Source: JANXQG01 sp037147235 (GTDB lineage: Bacteria; Planctomycetota; Planctomycetia; Pirellulales; Thermoguttaceae). Taken from it: DNA of 5,269 bases. The notes under the pieces are model-generated. The model ran no database searches. It was not told the DNA's origin and worked only from the letters and a program-made list of their open reading frames with translations. Below are positions 4,908 to 5,269 of the stretch, piece by piece. The DNA lies in contig JBAWVO010000391.1 in the NCBI GenBank assembly GCA_037147235.1, positions 1-5,269 of the forward strand, given 5' to 3'. Every line of letters starts with the position of its first letter. The stretch's first letter is position 1. The position numbers and the translations under genes are program-made.

Positions 4908-5269
4908 ATGAAACATACCAAAACGTGGCTCATCGGCGGCGATGCTCGCTGCGACCTTGTTGTAGACCAACCGACCGTTTCCGGAAAGCACTGCCGGCTC
5001 ACCTGCACGAACGATAGCTTCACCCTGGAAGACCTCGAATCGACCAACGGCACGTTCGTCAACGGCATGAGGATCGAAAGGCCGACCCATGTGAGCAAGG
5101 CCGATACGATTACGCTGGGGAAAACGGTGCTCATGCCGTGGCCGGAAGAGGAGAAGCCCTCACCCCCAACCCCTCTCCTGGTAGGAGAGGGGAGATTCCT
5201 GCCCTCACCTCCTGGCCCTCACCCTCACCCCACCCCTCTCCCAGGAGCCAACCGCCCTCACCCCAACCC
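4908..5269 (+). CDS. FHA-domain protein, 3' end outside the window
   Basis: The frame opens at ATG 4908, 31 nt after the phosphatase stop, and stays open for 120 codons to the window edge, so the gene is incomplete. Residues 1 to about 76 are a compact FHA domain: IGGDARCDLVVD (9-20), PTVSGKHCRL (22-31) with the phosphopeptide-contact Ser25 and His28, and LEDLESTNGTFVNG (40-53) with Asn47. The arginine of the usual IGR motif is glycine here (Gly11). From about residue 83 the sequence becomes Pro/His-rich because the reading frame has entered a C-rich DNA repeat. It probably reads phosphothreonine marks written by the adjacent kinase, as a partner or scaffold. No Shine-Dalgarno is visible before the ATG and no terminator lies between it and the phosphatase, so co-transcription is likely. 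Further C-terminal domains may follow. Confidence 0.8.
   Translation, partial: MKHTKTWLIGGDARCDLVVDQPTVSGKHCRLTCTNDSFTLEDLESTNGTFVNGMRIERPTHVSKADTITLGKTVLMPWPEEEKPSPPTPLLVGEGRFLPSPPGPHPHPTPLPGANRPHPN
5157..5269. repeat. C-rich dispersed-type repeat with hairpin, running to window end
   Basis: The unit CCCTCACCCC(C)AACCCCTCTCC begins at 5157. A degraded copy begins at 5216 and a further partial copy at 5255-5269. In the first copy TCTCC is followed by a perfect hairpin: 5170-5179 pairs with 5183-5192 (10 bp, loop GGT). The second copy has lost its right arm. C-rich units of this kind, with CCCCTCTCC/GGAGAGGGG arms, recur in many bacterial genomes, often predicted as PSPPTPL-like peptide tails. 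There is no T-tract supporting a terminator. Confidence 0.7.

Noticed and set aside
5170..5192. Strong 10-bp hairpin read as an intrinsic terminator of the FHA gene
   Set aside because: It lies inside an open reading frame, has no following T-tract, and is part of a repeated C-rich unit.
5157..5269. C-rich repeats as a CRISPR array
   Set aside because: Repeats are short, degenerate and unevenly spaced, with no uniform spacers and no cas genes nearby.

Overview
The window looks like chromosomal DNA of a planctomycete-like bacterium. This is inferred from the GC-rich coding, a Ser/Thr kinase fused to an N-terminal FHA domain and two zinc ribbons, a kinase activation segment (MPRQQ in place of MAPEQ) that I associate with planctomycete kinases, and dispersed palindromic repeats. 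No rRNA, tRNA, CRISPR array, transposase or phage structural gene is visible.

The left half is on the minus strand. Read in the direction of transcription, it has an M48-type zinc metalloprotease with an N-terminal membrane anchor (2361-1018). A toxin-antitoxin operon follows: a RelE/HigB-type Gp49-like toxin (906-526), then an XRE-family antitoxin (503-126). The pair has its own strong sigma70-type promoter (-35 TTGACA, 17-bp spacer, -10 TATACT) and a nearly palindromic candidate operator over the -10 and spacer. Positions 1-125, downstream of the antitoxin, hold nothing I can call with confidence.

The centre (2362-2579) separates the divergently transcribed protease and kinase. It holds a perfect 25-bp inverted repeat with an 18-nt loop, built from one truncated and one complete copy of a palindromic unit, and a TATAAT box that may drive the kinase operon.

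The right half is a plus-strand signalling operon. It contains an FHA/zinc-ribbon/Ser-Thr kinase (2580-4121), a PP2C-family phosphatase whose start codon overlaps the kinase stop (4121-4876), and a second FHA protein starting 31 nt later (4908 to beyond the window end). A kinase that writes phosphothreonine, a phosphatase that removes it and FHA domains that read it make a compact reversible phospho-signalling module. The logic resembles PpkA/PppA/Fha of type VI secretion, but no secretion gene is visible here. The last ~110 bases are a C-rich repeat with a 10-bp-stem hairpin that runs in frame into the second FHA gene. The phosphatase carries a perfect 12-nt in-frame tandem repeat.
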